NCBI RefSeq assembly: GCF_021018895.1
Contig: NC_079387.1
Location: 4,393,083 to 4,457,082, forward strand
Source of the DNA: Seriola aureovittata
Lineage: Eukaryota > Chordata > Actinopteri > Carangiformes > Carangidae
Direction: 5' to 3'
DNA length: 64,000 nt
The translations under genes were made by a program, and so were the position numbers. Positions within the stretch are counted from its first letter, which is position 1, and each line of letters begins with the position of its first letter. The notes below the pieces were generated by a model. That model saw nothing but the letters and a program-made list of their open reading frames with translations, was not told the DNA's origin and ran no database searches. Positions 12,811 to 25,800 of the stretch are shown here, piece by piece.

Positions 12811-15800
12811 TCAGACTGATGTTTGTGTTTTGTTCACGTTGAGTTATAGCTACTGTATATTATAGTCACAATACTGAGAACCGAACACCCTTTAAATCAC
12901 TTTATCATGTTAAGACAAAAAAAAAAAAAAAATATATATATATCTTATACCAGACCAATTACGGCTTTAGCAGCAACACTCCTGAATATAGTGATTTAAA
13001 CAATGGTTTATTTTATTGCCTGTGAATTCAACTTTTCATCTGTAGGAGGAACTAGATGACACGAGTTAATCATTTGCCGCTTCTCCTTTAAAAAACCAAC
13101 TGCATGTAAATTCCCTGGTAACTTCATGAGAAAATGCCAACATTGTTCATGTTTCAAATGAAAACCCAGTGAAAAAGTATATCCACCCCTCAGCATGCAC
13201 AAACACCCACACACCCACACACCCACACACCCACACTCACACACACACCTGTGAGTGGAACTTGATTCTTCCTGTGGTCTCTCATTTCTTCTTATCCCTC
13301 CTCTTCAGCCGTCTCCCTTTCTCTCTGTCTACCACAATAAACAATATTGACTCAGATGGATAATAGTGATGACCTTTCTGCCTGGCCCCCATGACCGTCT
13401 GTCTGTTGTACTGCCTCATCGCTCGTCTGTCTGCATCAGCAGCTGATTACAGTGACTAATGGCTGAACAGTAATGACTTACATCAAACCCAGAAAGCCTC
13501 AGCTACCTATAACATATTTAATCCATGACTGTGCTAAATCAAGAAATTATATGACTGAGACTGACATCTCTCCTAACAAAGACAGACAGAAATAGGATTT
13601 ATTTCATAGTATTATTACTACAGGCCATTCTCTAGGTATTGTGCTCATATTGCAGCAGAATTACCCTGAAATGTCCCTGAAGTTTCAAGTTGAGCCTGAG
13701 GGTAGAGTTGGTGGAAATCCAGGTCCTATGGGTGCAGCTGCGGGTTCAGCTCCTTTTTCAAATAAGAAAATGATTACATTTACAGTGCTGAAATTGCATT
13801 GATTGCATTCATTTGACAAGTATATTTCAGATTTCAAATGGGCTTCAAAAGGGCTGCTAGCACTGACATGTAAGGATTTATTTTTTCAAAATGGCCTCTT
13901 GACAACTGGCAGTGTTTAAGAAGACAATTTTCTATTCTGGATAAAAACATGGATTCTTTTATTGCTGCACTTGGCAGTAAGCTTCACGTGTTGGCTTGCA
14001 AACCTTTATATTGATAAGTTGACAGTGTGGCAAAGGTGAGGATTTATTGATCAGTCGCCTTGGGGTATAATTGAATTTTTTCTCTTCCTTTGCAGCGCAT
14101 TGCTGTGTCTTATCTGTTGGCAGTGCACTCGTGCTTTTTATTTCCTACTGTTGGAATACACTGCCAATTCCTCTGATGAAAGCATGCACTTCGCTGGTAT
14201 ATTGTGTACCATTGGAAGGCCAACAGAAGAGAAGCCATTTGAAATAAGTTTTATTTTTTCCAAGAACAAAATATAAACTTGGCTCCAACAACTCCTTATA
14301 TAATAAGCCAGTGAAACTCTTCAAATATTTACAAAAGATAGAAAATAAATCATAAATAAATATAACCTGCTGCTGCTCATGAAAGACTGGTGCGGCCTCC
14401 CAGTAAAACTGTGGCAGTTTGACTGCCACATTTCTGTTTCTCTCTGAAGGAATCCTTAAAGACAACATTCACCTTAAAAGAGAAATCACAATGTTCCAAT
14501 GGTCTTGGACAGTTCCAGATAAAAATGAAAAATCTATATTTAAGTGAGAAAATACAATATAAGACAGAATGTCAGCTGCTCCACCAACAGCAAATAATAG
14601 ATAGAATATGATTAGTGACAGAATCCAGCAAAGTATTTGTGGGATACTGGCACATCCTGTGGTTGGAATTTGTTATTGCTAAAGGAAATACAGCTTGATG
14701 GATGTGTCCTGGAAGTGAAAGCATTTCTTGAGACTGTACAGTGATAAATACAGTGGAACAACTCTGTAGGTATAAATCTGTCTGTTGCAAAAAAAAAGCA
14801 AACATTATCATCTTATGTTTAGCAAGAGGAAAAAAGAAATCTGATGAGGTGCTTGAAACGGGTGCACACTGACCCCTACTGGTTAGTCATAATGAGGACA
14901 AGCAGCTCAGTCCTAATCAACCCCACAGGGAACTTTGTATTAGAAATACAATTAGTATTTAAACAAGAATTATACATAAAAACTTCCCAAAGAAGACTTT
15001 GATACAGCAATCTTTCAACTTTCAAAGTTTAGACTACATTATGTTTTTAACCTTAGGATGTTAAAATAGTATGAGCTTTTATTGTACAATTCCCATCACT
15101 TTGAGAGTTTAAGCAGAAAAAAGATGAACAGAATATCTTATGAGAAGAGTGCAAAAAGCAAACAATGTCATATTATGGCTTACTGATGTGAAAAATATGT
15201 ATCCTAGTGAAAGCAGGAGCAGCCTTGTCATCTAGCGTCAGTTTTTTTTTTTTCACAGCTTTCAAGAGTCCAGTCTTTAAGCCACAATACTCAATCTCCA
15301 TACCAGGTGAAGCAGCTGGAAACGACACAGCGGTTCCAGAGCAGGCACTTCAGTACTAGCTGTTCTGCTAACAGTCTGACTGGGATTCAGTTCAGTAGTC
15401 TTTTTACCGACTGGCTATTTGATGTGTCCCGGCCGCTCCCGGGCCTTGTGTTACAGGCACATGCTGCAGCAAAAGTCAGAAGACCCTCTCAGTTCCAGGT
15501 CTCCTCTGATAACTCCTGATGCATGAGTCTTTGCCCAAAATAATGAACGAGTCATTCAGAGAGCAATGATCTGTTGAGGTACGATCCATCCAGGGGCTCC
15601 ATGCAGGTCCACAGGTCACTCTATTATGCATCCCAGACAACAATCTGTTTTGACTTAAATAGACCTGTTCAACTGTTGCCTAAAACAGAAAAACACATGA
15701 AAAAGCATAACGACACAGCTGCAGATGATTTAACAATTTAAACTTCTGTGTTTGTATTATTTATGAGTGTACTGGCCTGAATATAAGACAATATTTTCTT

Positions 15801-16479
15801 CTGTAAATTTGACAAAGTGGGCGCTGTTTTATTTCAGGACCACACAATTACGTATTCACAGCTTAAGTTATATTTTAATGGAGAGATTATGAGTGTAACG
15901 CCAGCTACTACAGAGTGTATGGGTTGATTGTACCCTCACACTGTGTCTAAACAGGAGATGTGGCGTGAAAAGCAGCAGCAGCTCCAGGTCGTTGGACCCA
16001 GTGAGGCCATTTCAGGGCGTTTTTGCAGGCTTTGTGAGGCCAAAACACAATCCCTGCAGTTGTGTGAATAAAACGCAGGAAAAATGACTTTAAGCATAAA
16101 AATACACTTTAGGTCATGTAAGAGTAAATCACAAGCTGTTACGCAACGTGTGTAGAGCTAGACTAAAATAGGGCTGTATCTGTTCCATCAGACGGATGAC
16201 TGAAAAACATGTAGACACAACACGGTAGTTAAGTCTGTTTGTTGTGTGACTACAGTTCGTCAGCCCAACAAGTGTTTAGGCCAGTTGAATCTACAGGAGA
16301 AATAAATTCCTCATGAATAAAAAAAAATTATTCGGAAGCGCACCTCAACGACAAAGAAAATCTTACCAGCTGCTTCCAAGAGCCTGACAGGAGAGTGTGT
16401 GAGTATGTGACTTATGAACAAGTTTCTGTTTCACTTTACCAGAGAAAAGAAAAAAGTATGTGCTTATCCTTGGGCTAAT
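12811..16479. other. Intergenic region between vegfc and znf654
   Basis: The two flanking genes converge here. A (CACACC)-type repeat is at 13204-13248. Several short open frames (for example 14145-14468 minus) have no domain, no paired splice signals and AT-biased composition; I found nothing supportable as a gene. Part of the right end may be extended 3'UTR of znf654. Confidence 0.5.
13204..13248. repeat. CACACACC-type microsatellite
   Basis: Tandem CACACACC units grading into pure (CA)n, in the intergenic region. Confidence 0.85.
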
Positions 16480-16485
16480 TTTATT
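16480..16485 (-). terminator. znf654 polyadenylation signal (AATAAA)
   Basis: TTTATT on the plus strand is AATAAA in the direction of znf654, about 150 bases after its stop codon. It is the first canonical signal downstream. Confidence 0.45.
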
Positions 16486-16637
16486 TTTTCTCAGCACCAC
16501 TGATGCTATTTTCCATCTTTTTCCAAAAAACAAGTCGGACAAGGAGATGGTTGTTTTTTTGTCATGTGGGTCTTGTATTCAGATCAATACGATATTCTTA
16601 ATGTTTAAACGTGGTGTATTGACATTTTCAATTTGAA

Positions 16638-19600
16638 CTATTCAATAATTAAGGCTTCAGACTCACCCTCATCGTCAGAGTCAAACCCAAAGAGGTTTGA
16701 GCACTTCTGCAGCTGGAGATGACTCTGCAGATCCTCAGCACTGTTAAAAGTAGCAAAACAATTGGCACATCGTTGTCTCTGCAGAGTTGCTGGAACAGGA
16801 GTCTGCCCAGCGGGGGGATTTCTCTGATACGGCTGGAAAAGTGACATCTCCTTCCTCCGTTTTGGCATGGTGATGTACTTCTCATCAAGGTAAGCTGTAG
16901 GTGGCAGTCGCATGTATGGCCTCTTACTATATTTGGCGAGAGAGTCCTTACACATTGTAGATTTTAAATCTTCACTTGCCGCTTGTCCATTCATTATAAC
17001 ACAGTTACCAGAGCTGCTAACTGCAGATTGTGGTGTTTCCGCTGAAGTTTTTCCCTCCTCTATCTCTGCTTTGGCCTCAGTGGGTGGTTGGACTTCAGTT
17101 TTTGATTTTGCAGGCTTCTTAGATGCTGGTGGAACACCCTTATCTTTGAATTTTTTCTTGACTATCTTTGTGTCACCTTCTTTATGAATATTCTTGCGCT
17201 TCTTATTTGCTTTATTGGGGTCAGGTTTTTTCATATCATTAGATTTCTTTGACTTTTTTGTTACCTTCTGCGTTTTCTCTTCAGCGGCAGTGGGTGGAGA
17301 AGTCTTTGCATTTAAGCGGCTGGTAACAGCAAGCATGGAGGGACCAGCGCTGTCAAGTGTTGCATCTGAGGCTTCTTCCTTAACTTTTCCCTCCTCATCA
17401 AGAGTGCTCTTCGCTAATGCTGCAGGTGTTTTGGTCTCATCCTGTTGTTGGACTATGGATTTTGACTTGGCAGTCTTTTTCAAGGCGGATGTTTTTCCCA
17501 GGTCATTGCATGGCTGTTTTTTCTTGACTGTCTTTTTGTCCCCCTTCTTATCCCTATCTTTGTGCTTCTTTTTTGCCTTGCCTGAGTTTGAAGAAGCAGT
17601 TTTAGCATTCTTTTCTTTATGTCTCTCTTTTTTCATGGTGTGTGATATCTTTTCCTCTGTTGTTACCTTCTGTGTTTTTTGTCCTGATGTGGTGGGTGGT
17701 GAGGCTCGCTCATTTAAGCTGTTGGGTGGTGCAGTTGCTTCATTTAAAATGTTTGCTGTAACAGCAGGCACTGTGTTACCAGTGCTGTTTTGTGTTGAGT
17801 CCATGTTTTCTGCCTTTGCTTTTCCATCCTCCTCAGCAGAATTTTCTACTACAACTGCTGCTGCTTTGGCTTCAACTTGTGGGACAGCAGATCTTGCCTT
17901 GGCGGCCTTCTTTGAGGCAGACTCTTGTTCTTTGAGGGGATATTTTTTCTTGACAGTCTTCGTGCTGACTTTGTTATTTGTAACCTTGTGCTTCCTTGAC
18001 TTGCTGAGGTTTGACTCAGTTTGACTATCATTTTCTTTAGGAGAGGAGCGCTTTTTTGCTTTGTGCACTTTATTTATTTTGCCAGTGGTCACCTTCTGTG
18101 TTTCGTCTGCTGTGGTGGGAATGACTGATCGATTTAAACTATTATCTGTTGCAACAACTGTAGAGGTGTTATGCGAGGCCCCCTTTTGTTTAACATGACT
18201 CTTTTTCACTGATTTCTTAGTCTTTGATTCATCAACTGGTCTGTCTGTAGTTCTGACTACATCTTGGTCCTGCTTACTCTTTTCTTCTTCTGCTGCTGCT
18301 AACCTGTTGCTCGGATTTGAGTCCTCTGCTGCTTTAGGTGCACTTCCAAGTTGAGTAGGCTGCTTCGAATCCTTTTGCGAACCAGTTTTTTCTTTGTCAG
18401 TGTCACTGTTTTGACCAGTAGAAGTGTTTTCATCATGCACAGCTTTCTTTGATTTAGGAGGACGACCTCTTCTTGCAGGACCTTTTGCATTTACTTTGAT
18501 CTGCTTTTTCTTAAACTTCTGCCTCACTTTGCTGTTGTGTTTTAACAATGATGATGAGATGACTTTGTGGGTTTTGGGAGCTGCCAGTGTTGTATTAGTT
18601 ACTTGCCCTTTTCTTAACGTCTGCCTTACTCTCAGATTAGGAACAGTAGGCTGTGCAGAGGTGTCTTTGTTGGAGAGATTCTTTAAGACATTTGAATCCT
18701 TTCCTGAATCCTCATTTCTCTCCTTCAACTCCGTTTCCAACACAGATGTTCTGACATTGGAGAGAGGAGGAGCCTTAACGTGTTTTCTTGATGACGAGTT
18801 ATGTGTAGCCTTTCCTCTTAACTTACGAGCAGCCTTTAAACTCACAGTCTTATTTACAGAAGTAGCATCTTTTGGCTTATGATCCCCAATTTCTGCACCA
18901 GTTTGCTCTTTTGTGACCTTGTCTGGTTTTGTGGGTTTGGATGCATAATGCTCTTTTTCATGAAGGTTTAGTGCCCAGAGACAAATAAATAGTTGAGAAC
19001 AACCAGGGAGGCAGCACACTGCCTGCAGCGGACTGTGCCTCCGGGCGTGGCGTCTCATTTCCATTCCGGTTTTGAACCTGGCAGTACAGCCTTGATGAAG
19101 GCAAGGATGCCGAGGAGTGATTCTGTGTCTTTCAACATGGTGCTGAAAGTGTTCGAAACTCCACAAAACCCTCATGCAAATAGAACATCTACCATTTCCG
19201 ACATGGAAAGCCAGTTCTAAGGGTTTGAGCTCACCATTGTGATCTTCCAGAGCATGGTAAAGGAGTGCAACACGGTTTTTCGATAAGTCTGTAAACCAAG
19301 CACATCCATCCACAGGACAGCAAACTTTCTCTTCGACATCTTTCCCAATTTGTTTTGTGGCTGTTGTTTTGTGGACTGCCTCCTTCATTTTATCTTTAGT
19401 GGAACAACCAAACTCTTTCTCTACCTGAACTGAAGATGCAGAGGAGTACATCTCTACATGTTGGTTTTCTGGCAGCTCAGGATTCTCAGATCCATTACTT
19501 GTTCTTGCTTGGGAGATCTCCTGCTGCATAAGCGGCTGCTTCACTGTGTCGACCTCTTTCTTTTTGCCAACATGCCCATTTACCTTATGAACAGGAATTT

Positions 19601-22600
19601 CTCTACTAAGGTGCTTTGATGTGTTTTGTTTCTTTTCTTGTAAAAGCTGACCATCCACTGGCTTGTCATTAGATCTTAACTTTCTGGATTCAGGTGGGCT
19701 TGAATCAGAAGACAGAGCAGATTTCTTTGATCTCCCACTACTGCGACGACCTTTGGCAGAGGTTTTAGGTGTGGAAATATCTTTGGACTCCGAGACCCTG
19801 TTTTCTTGGACTTTGTTACCAGCTGACTCTTTGCTCTTCTTTAGCTTTTCTATATGATCAGAAAGGTGCATCATGGCCAGGAGGTCATCTTTGAACATCG
19901 TGCCACAGAACATGCACTCGTCTTTACGATAATGGAACATTGCATGTGCTACAACACGACTTCCCTTAAAGACCTTGTTGCAGAAGGTACAACAGAACTC
20001 CAACTTGGATTCCTCTGATTCTGGTGGTGTTTCCATAGCCTCACTGTTCTCAGGTGTTTCCAGAGCAATATCGTGAATTCCTCCTTTCCCTTTCCTCAGT
20101 TGCATATCAGCAACCGCGGAGGCCTCCCATTCTGGTACAGAGCAGCTGGAGGGAATCCGTATTTTGTGAGGTACTTTAGGTTTACCTACCGCTGTTGACT
20201 CCTTGGAAGCACTGTTCTCTGGAGCTCGCCATTTTTCATTCTCACAATCTCGAGCAAGTGCCTCAGGCGCAAGTTCAGTAACCATTTCTGTTACTAATGT
20301 CAGAGCAGATATGTCATTTATACTGTCCTGGTCTGTAGGTGAATAAGTAGCCTGAGTCTCTGATACCTTACTTAGAGTGACAATATTTCCTCTGGGGCTT
20401 GTGTCCCTTTCACAAGGAACACGTCCTCTCGAGTCTTTGGATAAATCCTCTGTGACATCCGCCTCAGCAATGCTGTTGCTGACTGTGGTGAGCACCTCTG
20501 TGTGAGTGTCTGCTTTTTCTTGGGCCACAGGAATTTTACCAGTTTCAGCCTGAAGGGAAAGTGACTTGAGTTCTTGTTCCCCATATATGAGAACATCGTG
20601 GGAGTGAGAGGCTGTTGGATCTGCAGCGCCAATGTTAGCTGTATTGGAGCCTGGAGGGATTTTATCAGTAACTATCTTCTGATTGTTGTCTTCAGTTGTG
20701 GTCTGCGACACTTCGGCTGAAGCTGTGGTTTTTGAGAGGTCTTCTACAGTTTGAGCTTTAGAGGCTTTATCTAACCTTGTATCACTCTGTGTCACTTTAC
20801 CTGCTGCTGGGGTTTGTGAGGCAATAGTTACTTTCATTTCAACAGCAGGTTCTTCGCAGAGCTCTGTGGATGAAGCTGCGGTTTGAGCTTGCAGGACCTT
20901 ATCTAACCTTGGGGCTTCTGTCACATCAGCTGCATTGTGTGATGCAGTGGTAGCTTCCATTTCAGCAGACTTTTCATGGAGCTCTCTTGATGAAGTAATG
21001 GAATGCAAGACTTTTGCTTTGCTTGGAGGTTGAGGGACCTTGTCTAAAACCTGGGGTTTTGTCAGTTTTGCTGATGCTGGTGTCTGTGGAGCAACAGTAA
21101 CTTTCATTTCAACAGAAGACTTTACAGAGAGCTCTCTTGCAGCAGATGCCTTTCGTGAGACTGATTTTGTAGTTTGAGCTTGAGGGACTTTTTCTAAAAC
21201 TGGAGATGCTGTAACTTCAGCTTCTATTGGTGTCTGAGAAGAAACTCTGCCTTTCATCTCAGGCTTTTCACAGAGCTCTCTTAGTGGATCTTTAGGAGGA
21301 CTTCCCTGCACAGAGGAGCGTGTGATTGTTGACACTGAGCCGTGAACATTCGACCCGTTACCTTTTCCTTTCTGCCGCCGAGCATAACAGTGCAACTGTT
21401 GTACAAACATTGCTGCATCCCGTGCTCTAAGAATAACCTCTTTGCGATGTACAGTCTTCACAGGTTGTGATGTGACAGGAAGCTTCACTGTGGGTTTGTA
21501 AAGAAGCACTTGGGGGAAGCCTCTCTGTCTGTTGCAAGTGTCCTCAGTAAACGTACCCATCAGTTCATTGTCTGGTAAGGAGAGCTCAAGAATTACTTGC
21601 GGAGGGGTGGCTTGTTTAAGACAGTCCAAAGACAATTCTCTCTGGTGCTTGTTGTTTTCCCTTGCCTTTAAATGAGAGTGTACTGAAGATTTGAGTTTTG
21701 CATTATTCTTGATCTGACCAGTTTCAGACCTCTTTACAACAGGAGATTGATGATCGTGTTGTTGATGTTTCAACCCATGCTTTTTGATCTTCAGAGGAGC
21801 ACTGTTCTCTTCAAGAGTTCCTGAGTCTGCCAGAAGCCACTTGGGTTTCCTAATCCTCCGTTTTGGGGGGTTCTTCTCTGAGAGTCGTGTAGTGCGTCTA
21901 TGTTGTCCATACCCAATGGCGACATTGTCCTCTATTCTGTCGAGCTGCCAAAATGAACGCCTCAAAGGTTCAGATGAAGTTTCCTTCAAAGGTCTTGATC
22001 CTTGGGTGCCTTTCTTCTTTACATCAAGATTTAGTCGTGTTTTGCCTGGGCCCACTTTCAGTCTTTTGGATGCTGTGTCAGTGTCATCTTTATGATGTCT
22101 GTCCTCTTTATGGTGCCGCTTCTTTGCTGCTGCCCCTTTACTGCCTTTCTGACATAATGATGTGCTTGACCGGAATCCAAGCTCTTTGGTGCAATAGTTG
22201 TGGATCCATTTGTCCTCCATGATTTCTTCAAGGGCAGCACTAACCACTTTCTCACTCATCAACTTCAAACAATTGGTCCGCAAAGCAATGAGGTTCCAAA
22301 ACTCTGGGTCAAAATAGAGGTCTTTCTTCAAGACCTGAGGAGAGACAGAAAAGAAAATGTTTTAGCACAACAATATGGGAAAAAATAGCAAGCAACAATG
22401 TTATGTACCAATTCTGTAATGGTCATCTGAACTGACTGAGAAACCCAAAATATGCTTTTCCTCTCACGTGATTTGTAACAAAGAAGCTCTACCTGAAGCA
22501 TTTCAAAGCGAACATGATTTCCGATGGGATTGTTCTCCACGTGGTACTCCTGATCAGGATGCATGTAAAGAAGGTACACCATCTTGTAGGCCTCAACAGT

Positions 22601-22828
22601 GCGTTCGAGGAAGAAGACGAGAAGAGCACATGCCCGGGAAACCTCCAGGTCATTGGGAAGCAGGCCAGCAATGGTTTTGTAGATTAGGGACTTGGTAATG
22701 ACATCACAGGGAAGGCAAGACTCCAGGGCATTAGCACAAAGCTCCACGCAGAACTGGATACCATCTTCACCCAGCTAGCAAGTTACAAACAAAGGAACTG
22801 ATGAGATCCTAAAATCTTAATAATTCTA

Positions 22829-22869
<41 letters not shown>

Positions 22870-25800
22870 CAGCTTATAAATATTCACTTCATTTCAAATT
22901 TCTGTCTCACCTCTTGCAGTATGGCTCTGATGAACGGGAAGATTGAGTTGACATTAGTGGCAGACAGCATCAGCTGATGACTCTCCTCAAGTAGGGCATC
23001 CTTGGATGTATTCAACCGACTATGAAGTTTACTCCATATAAAGACAAGATCACTGCAAAAAACAGAGTGAATAATTGTTCTTAATGCTGTATAACTTGGC
23101 AGCTATGATTTTTGTAGAAATTAGAAACCCCTAAATAGACCTCAGTTGATGTTATACACTGACTTCTTATTACATTAGCATCAAATTTTAAGTTTAGTTA
23201 CCACAGATAGTACATATCTCCTCTGCGGAGCTGCTGGAAGAGGAAGGATCTGCTGAGGGCTAGCAGCAGGTCGTCTTTTTCCTCACACTCCAAGCTACAG
23301 ATAATGTGAACTGCATCTTTACCATTAAAGTCATCCATCTGAAAGGACAGGAAAATCAGAAAATCACAGGTACTATCAGTTTAGCCCAAAAGATAGTTCT
23401 CATAAATACAGTGAACATGTGGTCTACTTATGTCGCATCCAAGCAAAATTCAGACAGAAATATTCTCGCCAGTTGACTGAAAGACGCTGTACTTTTATGC
23501 TTACAACAGTGACTCAACCCACCTCTTTACATAGGCGGTCATGCTGTGACGTTTTGTAAAGCCACGTGAGGTAGACCTGGAGGAAGAACAAGTGTTGTCC
23601 TGCTGTGGGATGCCGAGCACAACACTTAGCCAGGGCCATGGCCTCACTGACCCGCTCGCAGGATAAAAGGTAGCGCACCCGAAGCTCGAAGAACACCGGC
23701 AGCTCAGAGCTGATGCACCCATCCGCTACAGAAAGGCCAAGTCACAAGAGAGACAAATTAATGCTGCAAACATTAGCAGTAATTACAAGGAACAACCAGA
23801 GATAATGGAGTCCAAATTTTAGAATATGACCCCGTATGAGACATTAAATGAAGATAAAAAGAATAAATTTCATATAAAAATGGTAAATGAACTGCTATGT
23901 GCTACAGCAGCTGAAAATAAAGTGAAACTAAAACACTGAATGGACAGAGATGGCTTGTAGTTACATGTGGCTGACATGTTTCAGTGGTCAGAAAGTGTGA
24001 AATGAAGAGAGACAAAAAAACAATTTACTCTAACCTATAATGACAAATGACAACTGCAAACTAATGGTTTTAATGATTCTCCAAATCCACGGTTCGGGTC
24101 ACAACCAGGGTGCAGTTCATGCCTTGCTTTTGTTTTTTTAATCTTTTTTCCCATGCTGCTGACTTGAATGTGGCCAGGGCGTCTGCAATCTGAAAGTTAT
24201 TATACATCTTGAGCTGATTAAACTAGCCTTACTTTTACCGCAGGTGTGATCATTCGATCATGATTGGACCAAAATAGTCACATTACACATGCAGTGTGCA
24301 GACAATAAACTAGGTGTAATGTGTAACATTTACATAATATACGTCTTTCCCTATCTGTAAATAGAATTATAATTTTGTGATTTACATGTGTTATAGTGTT
24401 GATTATGAAATGAAAATGAGTTTTGTTTCATAAGTAATGTAATGAGAGCTTAACAGGCTCCACCTGCAGTGGGTTGGGGTTGGTTTCATCTTTCAGTATC
24501 GTGACACAGGATCATGGACGTTTTGATCATGGTTTCTGTCTCGCTTTCAGAATCATTATAACCCTACTACAAATGTTGAATATTTTACCCACCTTCATTC
24601 TGAGGTAAACTGGACTCACTGAGGATTGCCTGTAAGACTGAGCTGGCCCAAGGCCCGCCACCCTGAACCAAACACTCCACCTGAAGTAAGTGAACATTCT
24701 GATAACTCGCAAGGGCCAAATGACATTCCTGGAAGAGGGACAAGGAACAAAAAAAACACTGATGTATTATGCTAGTACCAGTATTTTGAAATAAATTAAA
24801 TTAAATTAAATGTCCTGCCACAATAATGCTCTGAACGGTTAGGTGTTCTGTGAAGAACGAAGAGCTGTAAAATAAAGTCAAGTCAATAAAGTAAAATTTC
24901 TAATCTTTGATTCATCTGCACTTCAATCTCACCTGGAATGTAACAGTGAATTGTTTCAGTGGCTCCTGATGGAAGTCATCCAGGTCAAAGAACAGCAGCA
25001 ACTCAAAAACACTCCTGTGACGAAATCAGAAATCACTGGCCTCCATCAACAAATCCAACTTTTAAAAACAGTGTAAACCAACTTTATACATACGAGCCGT
25101 TAGCCAAATTCACAGAAATGCAGTTGTTTATAAGGATCTAAAGGCAGTGGTAGTGGAAAAAAAGGCAGTGGAAAGCAGTTAATTGGGAAACTGAGGGAAA
25201 CCCTGAGGGATAGAGGATGGAGGACAGAGAGTTTACGGATGGAGTAGGGTCAACAGCTGGCAGCATGCCAGGGGTTTTCCTGGCTCACAAATAGGTTTGT
25301 GTGAGCCAATGAACACAATCAACTTTCAATTCCATAAACATTGCCACCAACAGCCCAGAAAATGCTAGACCACTTCAGATGTGGCTGACAAATATATAAA
25401 AACAATATTTTTCTTTCTGTGTATTATGACACTGGTACTTGTTATTTTATAATACCTGTGTGTTTTATAAAGATAGTGTATATAGTTAATGCTCTGTTAA
25501 TGTCTAGTGTGTATTTTTTCCTGGCAGTGTGTGATGTCTGCCAATTGCCTAATGGGCTGGAAAGAGTAAAGACTTACCCTAACTCTATTCATAAATAAAC
25601 CAATGTCAAACTTGGATAGTGAAGCAAAATTGAACAAAGCAGTGATATGACCTTTCTGGCACTGCTCACATTGAAAGTTTCGAAACTCAGAGATGGTGAC
25701 AGGAGGAGTTGAGATAGGAAAGCCTGGGGTTGTAGCTCTCTCAGTAGCACATTGTTCTGTTATCACCTACTAGAAATTCAGCAAGTTGTCTTTTGAGGTG

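Noticed and set aside
14145..14811. Two minus-strand frames of 79-107 codons
   Set aside because: AT-rich composition, no domain and no splice context; probably chance frames in intergenic DNA.
17194..18024. 276-codon plus-strand frame opposite znf654
   Set aside because: Antisense shadow of the lysine-rich znf654 exon; the Phe/Leu-rich translation simply reflects AAG/AAA codons on the other strand.
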